This document shows positions 41,921 through 51,885 of a stretch of DNA of 64,000 bases, one piece after another. The position numbers were made by a program, and so were the translations under genes. Under the pieces are notes generated by a model that saw nothing but the letters and a program-made list of their open reading frames with translations, made no database searches and had not been told where the DNA came from. This DNA is from Dermanyssus gallinae. Lineage: Eukaryota; Arthropoda; Arachnida; Mesostigmata; Dermanyssidae. The DNA lies in the NCBI GenBank assembly GCA_003439945.1, contig QVRM01002055.1:1-64000 (forward strand). The letters are read 5' to 3'. Position 1 is the stretch's first letter. Each line of letters starts with the position of its first letter.

Positions 41921-43388
41921 GTGCAACCATTACGAATATTCAAACTTGCTTACAATTTTGGCGTTTTTTTAGAACGTTTCAAAGCTAAGAACTAGTCAAC
42001 TTTACGGTTTTGATGTTTATTAATTCCGCGCTAAGCTCGAACAAAAATGTTTCAATGTATCACGGGTAAGGATGCTTCCAATCTGACTGAGCTGCCTGAT
42101 TTCGTTGGTTTCGATCCATGAGCCACAGCGCACGTTAAACTCTCGCGCAGTCAGCATAATCCAGCGTTGACACGTGAACTTTTTACAGGTGCCGTTTTTC
42201 GTAGACACCGACCCGTACTTCGTCTGCGACGTTATCAAACGACTGCGTAACGAATTCTATCAGCCGGGCGATGTCATTATCACGGCAGGAACTACCGGGT
42301 CACGGATGTACTTTCTGCAGAGCGGAAACGTGGCAATCGTCCTGCCAGACGGCACAATCGTAGCCCACCTTAAAGATGGAGCGCACTTTGGTGGTAAGTA
42401 GCAAATGCTGGTGGAAAAAATAGTAATCTGGAGAACGGCAGGCACTGCTCCACCATTACCAACTCGCCCAACACGTCTTTGTGTCTCAACACGCCATGTT
42501 TCGAGGCGGATACAGCAAAACTTAAACTCTACAATAGGAACGCGTTGAACAATATGCGGTTTTTACTTCACGTATAATAGAAAGACAGTCGCTACCGTAT
42601 TTCTGTTATGACTGTCTGCTGTTTTGTTACCGAGTCGATAGCAACATTTGTGACAAAATCTAACAGTTTTAGACCTTCTTGACGACCATGGCCTGATAAT
42701 TAGCACAATACTTCAAGCACAGTGGCGAGGCAGTCACTCCTCATGATCAGCCTAACAAAAATATGTATATTTATATTTTACCTTCACAGGCGATGGTGAG
42801 TGTGTCCTATATTGAGCTATGCTGTATATGCATGTATATATATATACATTGCGAAAACATTCTGTTACAGTGGCGTCTAGCTTACGTCGACGAAATCAAC
42901 GCGTAACATCCACGGAGACGTCACACATTATGTTTACCAAATGCTAATTTAAGCTACAATATTTCATCAATCATTTAAAACATTTGGCTATGGCAAACCC
43001 GATACAGGGCAGACCGGTCGACATGGTACTGAAGCTGGTTGACATACCAAAATTACAACTACCCGTGTTCTAAAATTTCAAAGCTGTTGCCGTAAGTTTT
43101 ACTCGAATTGAGCTCAAATTTCGGTCGATGTCGATACTGATTACAGAGATGTGCCTTTTTCTTCGCGAGAAACACAGCGTGTCGGCAATTGCAGAGGCGT
43201 ACTGCGTTCTGTATTCGCTGAGTCACGTCGACTTCATCGAGGTGGTCGAGTGCTTTCCCCGGGTCAAGGAAAAATTCCTGCAGGAAGCAGCGAGACGCCA
43301 GGAGATAAACAGAACATCCCATGCGCACGGACGTACGGATACAGTTACTGAAACCACAACCAGTAACCTGGAAGAAACGCAGTACTAA
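30361..43388 (+). CDS. HCN-like cyclic-nucleotide-gated cation channel gene (one exon not found, one frameshift)
   Basis: Coding exons: 30361-30588, 33807-33969, 34497-34729, 35190-35339, 35769-35901, 38070-38155, 38249-38434, 42189-42393 and 43147-43388. All use GT donors and AG acceptors, and phases agree except at the unfound exon before 33807. Domains in order: N-terminus ending FLPSENKLSMK (HCN-like NKFSLRMFG region), S1 (WDVVIVLVLAVNMVVLPIEL), S2, S3 (YLRTWFVFDFLGTIPFDNI), S4, S5 (ILLLSHFNGCLLYFVP), pore (SALSQMISVGFGKV), S6, C-linker (YMEYKRLPQPLRARIIDYFE) and cyclic-nucleotide-binding domain (FYQPGDVIITAGTTGSRMYF). HCN channels are plasma-membrane Na+/K+ channels opened by hyperpolarisation. 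Here the filter is GFG, S4 has fewer charges and the nucleotide-pocket Arg is His. The frame breaks in the S1/S2 exon. A likely polyadenylation signal is AATAAA at 43677. Confidence 0.85.
30838..30887. repeat. (TA)n tract, 50 bp, left flank of foldback copy 2
   Basis: Pure TA dinucleotide repeat directly abutting the TACAGGGTGTTTCA end of the foldback element. Confidence 0.95.
30888..32345. repeat. foldback element copy 2, about 1.45 kb
   Basis: The left end CAGGGTGTTTCAGGAATC is the inverse of the right end (GAATATTCCTGGAACA-type, about 32325-32345). Both arms carry GGAATTGTAGAGCTCGTTAA, a CTTGTTTCGGAGTGAGAGTG block, and a GCCGGTCAGAAGATGC block. Inner arms share the CATCTGGCCAAAAAATCGTA block (reverse complement near 31345-31370, forward near 31925-31945). 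The outer left arm is partly repeated in tandem starting near 31400. No transposase frame is present. (TA)n tracts flank both sides. Confidence 0.85.
32347..32398. repeat. (TA)n tract, 52 bp, right flank of foldback copy 2
   Basis: Pure TA repeat following the right end of the foldback element, which therefore lies within what was one TA tract or a duplicated one. Confidence 0.95.
32400..33806. other. channel intron; exon before S1 not identified
   Basis: An exon of about 90-100 bp in phase 0-to-2 is expected between 30588 and 33807. The only LFGS-type hit is CTATTTGGGTCTAAA near 33390, reading LFGSKIEFVKVQLLQG and later AVHP. Its ends do not fit the required phases or a proper GT donor, so it is a weak candidate only. 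Frames at 32792-33121 have no recognised family. Confidence 0.35.
33807..33969 (+). CDS. channel exon: S1 to S2, with frameshift
   Basis: Acceptor TTGTCAG, donor TCAG|GTGAGC. The first frame gives LNWDVVIVLVLAVNMVVLPI and continues to FFPKDQTF, then would meet TGA at 33907. The next frame gives YWVTFNLTSSFTFAIDIVVQ from 33900. The residue count between the FF and W anchors matches HCN channels only if one base is restored near the CTTT run at 33897-33900. Either a pseudogene lesion or an assembly indel explains it. Confidence 0.8.
34497..34729 (+). CDS. channel exon: S3 and S4
   Basis: The acceptor ATACCCTAG starts the exon in the phase left by the S2 exon, giving FLSG|VIEGERIHL across the junction. 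It encodes RYLRTWFVFDFLGTIPFDN (S3) and LKLLRLASLVRHVNQW (S4). Ends in phase 0 before GTGAGT. Confidence 0.85.
35190..35339 (+). CDS. channel exon: S5
   Basis: Acceptor TTGCCAG, donor TTG|GTAAAG, 50 codons in phase 0. It encodes VSILLLSHFNGCLLYFVPM and QDFPQGSW, matching HCN S5 and the turret (LLLCHWDGCLQFLVP...DFP..CW). Confidence 0.88.
35708..35747. repeat. (TA)n tract in channel intron
   Basis: Pure TA repeat, about 40 bp, ending 20 bp upstream of the acceptor of the pore exon. Length changes here could shift the polypyrimidine or branch-point spacing. Confidence 0.95.
35769..35901 (+). CDS. channel exon: pore helix and selectivity filter
   Basis: Acceptor GCTTTCAG. It encodes YVWCLFSALSQMISVGFGKV, with GFG as the filter, then the start of S6 (EEVILCCFVLLS). 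Ends in phase 1 before GTCTGT. Confidence 0.88.
35960..36800 (+). mobile_element. mariner relic with internal deletion
   Basis: Plus-strand pieces: TFLERIVTGGGS (mariner FLdRIVTGDES with the catalytic Asp lost), HFEIETNRNNMQWKRTS, and then, with the middle missing, FWEQEILRIVKQWGAYA and GDYF, the C-terminal end (ff..GI..L..RW.kci...GdYve). A short inverted repeat (CCGCCCAGTT/AACTGGGCGG) occurs at 36758-36793. It lies in a channel intron. Confidence 0.65.
36830..37690 (-). mobile_element. mariner transposase relic
   Basis: On the minus strand: ITGDGS, IDVYDVESKLQL, a block with RPNTKVLFIVFFD (SNVK.mLtvFFD of mariner), then ILHYAPAHIVTDLGIF (ILHhDNAPAHta.lv..f, with the DNA motif eroded). Frames shift repeatedly. 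The block is next to an inverted repeat at 37676-37957 that looks like duplicated mariner 5' sequence. Confidence 0.7.
37676..37957. repeat. inverted repeat around a (TA)n tract
   Basis: Arms of about 80-90 bp (37676-37760 and 37863-37957) share ACCTTGGTGGTGTCTGTC in inverse orientation and an ATTGGGCCTATGTGTAACTG block. Between them lie (TA)n and about 80 bp of AT-rich DNA. The outer arm resembles the 5' region of the mariner relic at 40130-40660. Confidence 0.7.
37963..38013. repeat. (TA)n tract in channel intron
   Basis: About 50 bp of pure TA ending about 55 bp before the S6 exon acceptor. Confidence 0.95.
38070..38155 (+). CDS. channel exon: S6
   Basis: Acceptor GTTTACAG, donor CTG|GTAAGT. 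It encodes TVGFGVLLANGTAIVQSFGA, matching HCN S6 (GATCYAMFVGHATALIQS). Confidence 0.88.
38249..38434 (+). CDS. channel exon: C-linker
   Basis: Acceptor GTAACACAG, donor AAG|GTACAA, 62 codons. It encodes the A'-F' helices: EYMEYKRLPQPLRARIIDYF, then IFNELSEVLREDLLYHSCRS. It is close to the HCN C-linker (YMSFHKLP..R..I.DYYE.RY...ILNEL...LREEI). Confidence 0.9.
38440..40130. other. channel intron: TA and GTT repeats, poly-C, retroelement tail
   Basis: It holds (TA)n at 38966-39027, a GATGAT tract at 39210-39245, (GTT)n at about 39633-39681, a poly-C run at about 39770-39785, and CATTTACACTTCACAATTGG at 39967-39986, a relic of the nuclease-bearing retrotransposon 3' UTR. No exon was recognised. 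Confidence 0.5.
40130..40665 (-). mobile_element. mariner transposase relic
   Basis: The minus strand reads NESVVYGYDIDTKAQPAQW, then RRNRSNTKVLSTVFF, matching the mariner catalytic block DESWVYGYDPETK..SSQW and SNvK.mLtvFFD. Other parts are scrambled by frameshifts. Confidence 0.75.
40719..41645 (+). mobile_element. mariner relic of a second lineage, interrupted by a SINE
   Basis: It starts with TAGGTTGGACAGAAAGTAAT at 40719-40738, a mariner-type terminal inverted repeat. LWAETLYEFKLAFSNN resembles the first helix-turn-helix, VNPRVTTRHLAMKVGIFEP the second, and KWFIYDNVKH near 41480 the catalytic block (WvlYdN.kR). SINE family A copy 4 sits inside at 41022-41196. Frameshifts are present. 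Confidence 0.7.
41022..41196 (+). repeat. SINE family A copy 4
   Basis: The head has CGAGCAAAGTGGCTAGTGGC and TCTTGCATACGGGAGGTCGC, and the body has GAATGCCGGAGTGGACTATT. The B box is degraded. It is nested in the mariner relic at 40719-41645, so it is the younger insertion there. Confidence 0.75.
41869..41910. repeat. (TA)n tract with (CA)n end
   Basis: About 42 bp of TA followed by a short CA run (41911-41920), in the last-but-one channel intron. Confidence 0.95.
42189..42393 (+). CDS. channel exon: cyclic-nucleotide-binding domain, first part
   Basis: Acceptor TTTTTACAG, donor GGTG|GTAAGT. It encodes RNEFYQPGDVIITAGTTGSR, then MYFLQSGNVAIVLPDGT and LKDGAHFG, the beta-roll up to the start of the phosphate-binding cassette. 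Ends in phase 1. Confidence 0.9.
42400..43140. other. last channel intron, no other feature
   Basis: AT-rich intron without a recognisable element apart from a short TA tract near 42835-42848. Confidence 0.6.
43147..43388 (+). CDS. channel exon: cyclic-nucleotide-binding domain, second part and C-terminus
   Basis: Acceptor CTGATTACAG. The split Glu codon gives FG|EMCLFLREKHSVSAIAEAY. In HCN channels this position reads [21 protein letters not shown], so the key Arg-Thr pair is His-Ser here. The C-terminal helix (VDFIEVVECFPRVKEKFLQE) and a short Thr-rich tail end at TAA 43388. Confidence 0.9.
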
Positions 43389-44282
43389 ACTAAAATTCTT
43401 ATAAAAAAACTAGACAGAAAGTTCACGATTGCAAAGCGGCTAGTACGCAGACTTCCGTTACAATGATAAAGTTTAACTAACTTCTGGGTAAATATGTAAA
43501 TGTTACGTGTCTTGGCCTTGTTTCTGATTTGCTATGTGAGCCAGTGAACGGTTTTTTATTCTCAAGTAATCAAGATCATCATCTTAGTGGATTATTTGTT
43601 CACAGGTTGTCGCGGGTGGCCTTTAGGCATAATCTAGCCTACTTCTTAGGAGTGTTGGTTAAACAGAGAAAGTCTAAATAAACTCAGTATAAGAACGGTG
43701 AAAAAGGCAAAAACGAAACGATGGCACAAAGTAGCGTCCTACCATCTAACAAGAATATGCTTAGACCCCTCCCCCCAACAAACCTTTAAGAAATGGCCTA
43801 CATGGTTGAACCAACGATAGTAGAATATAGAGGGCTGACAGGTTTCAAACCGGTAAAACGACTTTAGATCTTAGCCTGTAAGCTTGCGTACTAGTACAAC
43901 TACTACTTTGGTATAATTACTTGTAGATAGAGCAGCAGCACTATTGCACGTTCTGAGTCAAGTGGTTTTGCGACAATCAAGTGCCACGTTATTTATATAG
44001 ATTTTTAGAAAATTTATTTTTGCTGAAGTCACAAAACAAGTAGATAGATACATTCGCCGAGACATTCATGCCTGCGGCCAAACATGGCCTGCAGACATGA
44101 CCTCACCCGACGATTCGAAGGACGGAGGGGGCAGTAATCTCGGCAGATATATAAGCCTAGGCGGCTTGCAGTGCATTCCGCCCCTTCGAAACTGGAAGCG
44201 CGTTGAAAGCAACGATACCCTCGTCAACTCAGTAACATGAGCGACGTTTCGCCGTGTCTCTCGGTCCCAAAACAAGAGGCGT
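43389..44282. other. intergenic DNA between two convergent genes
   Basis: It contains the presumed 3' UTRs of both genes. AATAAA on the plus strand at 43677-43682 lies 289 bp after the channel stop. TTTATT at 44013-44018 is an AATAAA on the minus strand, 265 bp after the acyltransferase stop. No other gene was seen. Confidence 0.6.
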
Positions 44283-44630
44283 CTAAAATCGATAGCAGAA
44301 TGCCGGTAGAGCATTATTGATCTTCAGACTGGCTATGTGGCGTTCGTCGGGCAGCGAGTTGTCAAATGCGTTGTTTACTGTTGCCGCATCGGGTCTCGCG
44401 GTGCTTTTTGCCGTGTTGGCATCGTCGCTATCGGCGTCTTTCTCGATGCAGCGATCTCGGCGGTGTGGGGACCATCCAGGCAGCGTTTGCGAGTTTGTCA
44501 CATCGGGAGTCGGCTGTCGTCGCTGCTCGAACGCGAGCTTGTCGATCGCGTACGTCGGAGCCTCGAACAGCAGAAACAGCAAAAAAGCGGCGGAATAGTT
44601 CATGGTCATATCAGCGAAGAAGTCCCGCAG
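44283..44630 (-). CDS. acyltransferase exon 14: last helix and cytosolic tail
   Basis: Acceptor GGTCGCCAG. It encodes [20 protein letters not shown] (last helix and the FEAP motif), then a polar tail of about 85 residues rich in Asp, Arg and Ser, ending AFCYRF. The tail shows no recognised domain. Confidence 0.9.
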   Translation of the reverse strand: MRDFFADMTMNYSAAFLLFLLFEAPTYAIDKLAFEQRRQPTPDVTNSQTLPGWSPHRRDRCIEKDADSDDANTAKSTARPDAATVNNAFDNSLPDERHIASLKINNALPAFCYRF

Positions 44631-44950
44631 CTGGCGACCGAGATGCGGGGTAGGTAATGACCGGGAAAGAAACACACAGTAAAACACAAAACGAATAGTA
44701 GCGCTCACAAGGAAAAGCTTCTCCTAAACGCAGTTTGACTGTCTTTCGTGACGTGAAATAGATCGTGTGTACCTGTTAGTTCTGCAATGACGATTGACTC
44801 GCCATTACAGGAAGTAATGTTTAAGGAAAAGTAAGCGATATGTCTATGTGAACAATTGTATAATCTGTATCATTTACAACAGTTCACAAGAGCGATACCG
44901 TTAATCAATTAAGTTATATCACAAACATATATGCATATGCACGGCATTCA

Positions 44951-44986
<36 letters not shown>

Positions 44987-46503
44987 ATGTTAAACGTCAA
45001 AATTTCCAATCGAAAAGCAGACTCACATTTTGATAGTAGGTGAAGGGTACAGTGTACCTCGCGGTGAAATTCTTCACGATGATGACATGGTATTGTAATA
45101 GGTAGAAGCAGTATGACAGGCGGCTAAACATAACTAGATTCGGTCTGGTTAGAATCCACTGGACCACAGCTGAAAAGGCATAACATGCATCTTAGGACGA
45201 TTCAGTGCATACACGTCTTGCAGTTTTTGAAAGCATACTAGCTCATCCTCAGACTTGCATCGATAAAAATCTGGGCACATTGAAACGTTAATATAAATTT
45301 TAATTGCTCAAACATGCTTGAGTTGGGAATGTGTTCTATAAAGTGAAAGTCAATACAAATCGTTGTGCAGAAAAGTTGATTGAGAAGGTAAACCAAGATG
45401 CTACCAATTCTAATTATTATTTCTGTATATATATGCCCGATCATTAGTAAAGTTACTAAGTGTCTGACTCACGTGCTCTGCCGGAGGCACACGCGAAGAT
45501 CAACCATACAATGAAAGCGGCCCACATCGGCTTATAGAGCGATGCGTATAGTGTAGCCTCGAGGGTTGAAATTGTACCACGGCGATGCCATATTGAGATT
45601 ACTGCAATCAGCGGCCCGAACAACACTCTCTAGTCTTAATTAATATATTAGTTTATGAGAATTAGACTAAAATCGCATTTATTTGAACAAATAATAATGC
45701 TAATAATAATGAAAGTATGTTTTTTTTAACCCATGGTTTCTGTTGTTACAGTAGTTAGACCTACTGTTATGCATAAGCCCAAATTCCGAGTTCATATTCT
45801 AAGCATACCTATGGAGACACTTACGGACAAACAACATCTACTTCTTAAAAGTGATAGCCTATTGTATTATTGAAAGGAATTGTAATAAATGAGTTAGACA
45901 AGTTGTCAAAAATTGGTTGGTCATGACTAGTCCCCAGCATAAGCAGTTTTTGAGGTGTAATGCATAATCGTGTCGGCATCGGAAACATTCGTAATTGATG
46001 ATGGATGGCGGATGCGCTAGTCGTCTTACTGGTAGACAAGTACCTAGATTTGATGGTTTCCGAGCTTTCAAGGGTCGACTGCTTACAGTGGCCATATACG
46101 ACCTTCTCGGACTCCTTTAAATACTCGACAATGATTTTTACTTATTCGAGCAGAGTGCGAATTTATCACCAATGCGTGTAATAATTGGAGGAAACACATT
46201 TGATTTGCTATCAAAAACAGAACTACTATGTATGGTTGCTAAACACATAGCAGATCTTATTTTGATGCAAGCACTATGATTAGTATGCAGGATGGCCGAT
46301 TGATTAGATATGCTTAGATACCTCTAATATATCAATAAAACAAATCAATTGGTACATTGCAGCGTGTGCTAGCTAGGCACAGAAAACGCTTCCGCGGTTT
46401 CTCAAGCAGCGACGTAGGCGAGTTGAGGCGGCCAAGTTACAGAGGAATATAATATCTTCGGTATTGTAAATGAAAATAAATCGAATGTTTATTAGTATTA
46501 TTG

Positions 46504-46579
<76 letters not shown>

Positions 46580-49500
46580 CGCTTTTGCCCCTTCTGTAAC
46601 ATACATAACGCGGTTCCTTGCTCTCATCGACAAACAAGCATATAGAAAAACGCCTTTCAAGTTGGCTGAAATTGGCCAGCGTGAGGTAGTTCCATACCCT
46701 GTCAACCCCGAAACAATCTTAAACATAAAAAGCCTTATTGCTGATAAAGCGGATAGTCGTCTGACATTGCCTACAAGAGCCGTCCGTACTATATTGTTAA
46801 GATGCGCTGCGAATGTCATTCCCGTGTAATGAACCCGAAGACTAAGATACGACAAAGCATTAACAAATACCAATGATTGACCACAGCAACGAATAACGTC
46901 TCGGGCAGCCAGCCGACGCGTCATTTGAATGGCTTTGGTCCTTCTGGTGTTTAGCTTAAGTCCCTTCGGCATAAGGGACGTCTCAACCGTAGAGGTAATT
47001 GGCTTGGTGGCATCTAGGCCGCAATGTGCGACTACGATGTTATATGCATACATCGCCACCACGACTTTTTGTATCCCTGTGCGGATGTAAACAACAAAAT
47101 CAGCGAGGAGAATATGAGACGGAGCTTCGCGGGTCTCAATGCCGAGTTTCTACATTTTGCCTGATCTCCAGTACACACGCTCACCGTCTGCCAGTAAGGT
47201 GTGCTCATCAAAGAAACTGGCTATTGCACTCAGGAGAAGGCCACCCACTCCAGCTCGTTCATGCGGATCGTTCATTCAACCAGCAGAGGACGAAGGCTTT
47301 GTCAATGATCTTGACGCAGACAAAAAAAGCACTGTATACAAATTATATCTCGGTTTCGCTTGATATTTGACTAGAGAATGCGGATTGCATCACCGGTTGC
47401 TCGAACTCTCTACTGACTGATGACTAATAAAACATACGCCTGCAGGGTGGTCAACAACAGAAAGAATAAACAGGAACTAATAATTTCGTACATGAGCAGT
47501 AAGCTATATGTCATAATAAATAAACAAACAATAAGTGACGTATCTCAGTGTTAATTAGAGTTCGAAAGCGCTTTTCTTGGGCACGGCATTTAAAGCGGTA
47601 CACACCACCGAAAGCACCAACACTATAAATGCATATATACCTATATATGTATGTCAGAGACAGAATACTGACCAAAAACGATGAATAAAGACAGAGTTGC
47701 CGCGATCGACCAACCGACACGAACCAGCCATAATGGAAGCTTGCAGTCCCTGTAGCGCTCGATCAGGTAGCCGCCAAAGATGCCAACGCTCACGGCGGAC
47801 AGGTACGGCACCGACTGATACTGAACGCGAAGTGCAAACAGTACGACCTATAAACACGAACACACAGGTCAGTGGTCGGAGAGCGGGCGACAAAGCTACT
47901 TTGCATGACTGAATCTTCAGAGATTTTTTGCAATTACATTCATAGCACATGTCGATCGTCTCTTTCAAAAGTGAGGTATCCCTAGCACTCTTGCCGCCGC
48001 AGGTTCAACCGCATTCTCGTAAGTTATTGTACCATCTGGCGCTGATCCAATACAAGTTGGTCTTCTGAAGTGAGTGCGAGTCGAAAATATGTGCGACATG
48101 TCTTCCTTAACCCGGAGAAACTAGTTGCAAATAAAACCTATCCTCGAAAGTGGTCTTCCTGGAGGATATGCAACAAATATTTGCGATTCGTGCTTCTGCG
48201 CGTATCGTCTGGCGGCACAGAAAATATTCTATTGTCCCCTCTACACCATTTAATTTATATTAGCATTAATATTAGGGTTTTATTCATATAACCATATTCC
48301 AGCGGTACACTTTCGTTTTACATCACTGAAACATGGAGATTTCACTTGCTATCCTCCTTTATGCTTTTCCTCGTTCGGCGCTACCCGCTGGCTGTGGACG
48401 TCTCTTGTCGTCGGCTCGCGGCCACCCGTGCTCGCTCCAGTTCGTTCTTTAATCTCATTACGCCTTCTACCAGGTCCAACCCTTGCTTCCATTTCTCCTC
48501 GTTTTCGAGCATGGCGTTAACCAGGTCGGTTACCGTCATGCACGGGGCCGCCACTGCGCTCCTACCTGCTCGTGCCGCCTCGAGTGCTGGGCAGAGGAAG
48601 ACAGTGTGAGTAACATCGTCAACCTCGCCCGTGCCGCAAGTAACGCACGTAGGCTCCGCGACTTTACCCACTCTGTGCAGGTACTTTTGGAAGCATCCAT
48701 GCCCCGTTAGCACCTGCGTCAGATAATAGGTGACGTGGCTATGCTTTCTTTTGAACCATTTAATGAGGTCGGGGATAACCTGGCGGGTCCAGGCTCCTGG
48801 GGCCTCCGTTGGCAGTTAGCTCCATTCCCGTTGCCAGTTCTCGAGCGTTTGCTGTCGAGCTACCGCTTTCTTCTGGCGTTCTCGTCTTCGCCGCACTCGG
48901 TCCTCGATTAGCCTAGGCCACGGAATGAGCCTGGCGATCGCGATCACCGCTGTTGTTTCGGCCGGTCGATACGCTCTAGCGACTCTTATCGCGAGCTTGC
49001 GCTGCGTCTTCAGAAGCTTGTTTCTATTCCTTTTTAGCTTCATCGCGCTGGGACCCCACGTAGGTGCGGCGTAAAGCACGGTGGACTCTGCCACAGAGGC
49101 AAAAAGTCTTCTCCTGCCCTCCCCTCTACACCATTAAACAAAGCTGCTACGAAAAGGGTCGTGCAACAAAGTGTCTAATAATTTACAGGTGCCCTCTACA
49201 CCATTAAACACCTGTAAATTATTAGACACTTTGTTGCACGACCCTTTTCGTAGCAGCTAAAATCATGCATGACGTTCCTTACACAATTGTACGTGCATTG
49301 CGTCACACTGTGTCACGCTGGCTTCAGCCATTTCTCCGCGAAAGTCCTGGATAGACAAGGTGATGCAATGACACGCACACCACTTGATAGAAAAGAGCTC
49401 CTCTTATGAGACAAAAATCTTAACCAAATAACTTTTTGTACCCTCTATTGCGTTACAAATAGACAACGCGGTTAGACTTGTTAGATGAAACTGAAATAGT

Positions 49501-50316
49501 GTAATATATATTTTGTTCATTCACACAATTATTAACATGGTGGTTTCTAATCTAAAATTTATATATATATATATATATTATTAAATATATAAATTTCAGA
49601 TCCGTTAAATATATATGAGACAAATTATGATCCGTAAATTTAGTTCAAGCGTCTTAAAACGTTTGTTTTACCCAAATGTTTCTAAGGTAATGTGCACCTG
49701 AGTTAAATTGTGACAAAAAATAATTATTTGCTGCCTTATGAATTCACTGTTATATTAACATGGCTTTTGTAGTCCAAAGTCTTTAACATAGAACAAACGC
49801 AATACCGCTACCGCAACAAAGGCTTTACAAAATAGCAGCCTCAGGTCTTATTGCGGCACTTTAAAAAAATATTTACTATGATAGTACACATTGCCGTAAA
49901 CATTGCCATGCGGTCATGCACACGACCGTACACATTGTCATGCAGTGTTGGGAGCTCTAAAGTTCTTGAAGGCCCTAATATGCAACTAGGAAACAATTAT
50001 TGAAAATGCCTCGATCCCTAGCAGGTTTGGTCAAAAGTTTGTATGATGCAACAGTCCAAAAAGTCTCAAAGAAAAACCTCATAGCCGTAAAATGCTACCT
50101 TCATCATCTGTCGAGGAAGGATGAGCAGTGTGGGCGTGGCGTCATAGTAAACAGTGATCCCAGCCGCGTAGACAATGGCCAGCACCAGCATGAATCCTAG
50201 CAGTGGCAACCCTCGTTTCGGCCGACTAACCACAAGGATTGTCGGTAAGATAGCAATCGTCAATAGCTGCATGTCCGCTCCGATATACCTGGTGGGTTGC
50301 CGGGAAAAACACAATG

Positions 50317-50373
<57 letters not shown>

Positions 50374-51343
50374 GGTGTATAAGGAATATCTGACGGGCAA
50401 TATATGGAATTGAAGAGCTCAATAAAGCAATTTTTTTTCAAAGAAACATGGTCTCTGAGAGTCTTGTTTTGGAGTGAAAGTGAAATTACTACAATTTGCG
50501 ACGCTGGTGTTTTTGCCCGACATAGAAGCACAAAGTGTGCAATTGCTAGACAACGACGGCGTGCTGTGTTTTAAGGGCCGGGCTTGACCCCGACACACAA
50601 AAGCACACAGTATGTGCTTCAAACTGATACCTCGTTGCATTCCAACGAAAAAGCTCTACAAATTCAAAGTTGTTAAAGTCGGCAGCGGGGTGGTTTGTAA
50701 TGAGAGAAATGATTACATCGTATATTCTTTGAGCACATGATTGATCCATATAGTATGAAGATGGTTGACGCGTTTTAGACGTCGAGTGTGTGTGTTTAGA
50801 TGGTACCGTCATTATTATGGTTTTACTGACCACTGGTTACCGATACAGGAGTACTCGAAGCTCCAGAAGTTGTTGATGAACAACATCTGAGTCCACCAGC
50901 GGCGGTCGCAGTTCCTACGAAAGAAAGGGTAGAACGCATCCATGCCAGGCCCTGACGTGATCAAGGGCAGCACGTAGAAGATACAGATGGCGCCGATTGC
51001 CGGAACGATGAGTCGCAGAGCTCGACGCAGCACGATGAAGCTCACCAGCTGCCCGACCGACACCTACACAGCGCGGTTGTGCCGTCACAATAGCGGGAGA
51101 GTTCCTCGCGTTTCTACTTAGGCTTAGCTTATACTACCCCATATGTATGATGTCTACAATCTACGTACAAAGTGAAAGTTGCAGAGCTTTTCTCCAGCAT
51201 GCTAGTGGTTTGAATGACGTAATGACATATGATTGTCTATACTCTCTAAGTTTTAGAATTACCTCGCAACAATAGTGCCATTTGTGATGATGATATTTAT
51301 AAATATATACGGGTAATTAAGCTCAAATCTATCTGGTCTCCCC

Positions 51344-51375
<32 letters not shown>

Positions 51376-51827
51376 CTACGTACGTAGTTTACCAACAACT
51401 TACCTTATGCAAAACGTTATATGTTTTGATAGCATTGTAGAGCTTGCGGTACATGAGAATGCCCGTGAGTGTGAAGAATGTGTCGACGGCGAGCATTCCC
51501 TGCGGTATAATGCTGAAGATTGGGCTCTGAAGGACAGACAGAAAGTGCTTTCCACGATCTGCGTCGACAGCGTTACGGTCAGTGTCTATTATTAGAACCA
51601 TGAATTGCATACGAATGTATATATATATATTTTTTTTTTTAGATTTCCCGTAAGGCAATTGCCCGTGTACGGATTTTTCATGTCATGGCTAAGTTTACTC
51701 CACTCCGGCATTTACCTTGTTTAAATTGGAAACCATGCAAACCAATTTAAGAGTGGCCGGTCTGGGGTTCGAACCCAGTCCTCCCGAATGCAAGGCAAAG
51801 GCTTTGCCACTAAGCCACCTTGCTCGG

Positions 51828-51885
<58 letters not shown>

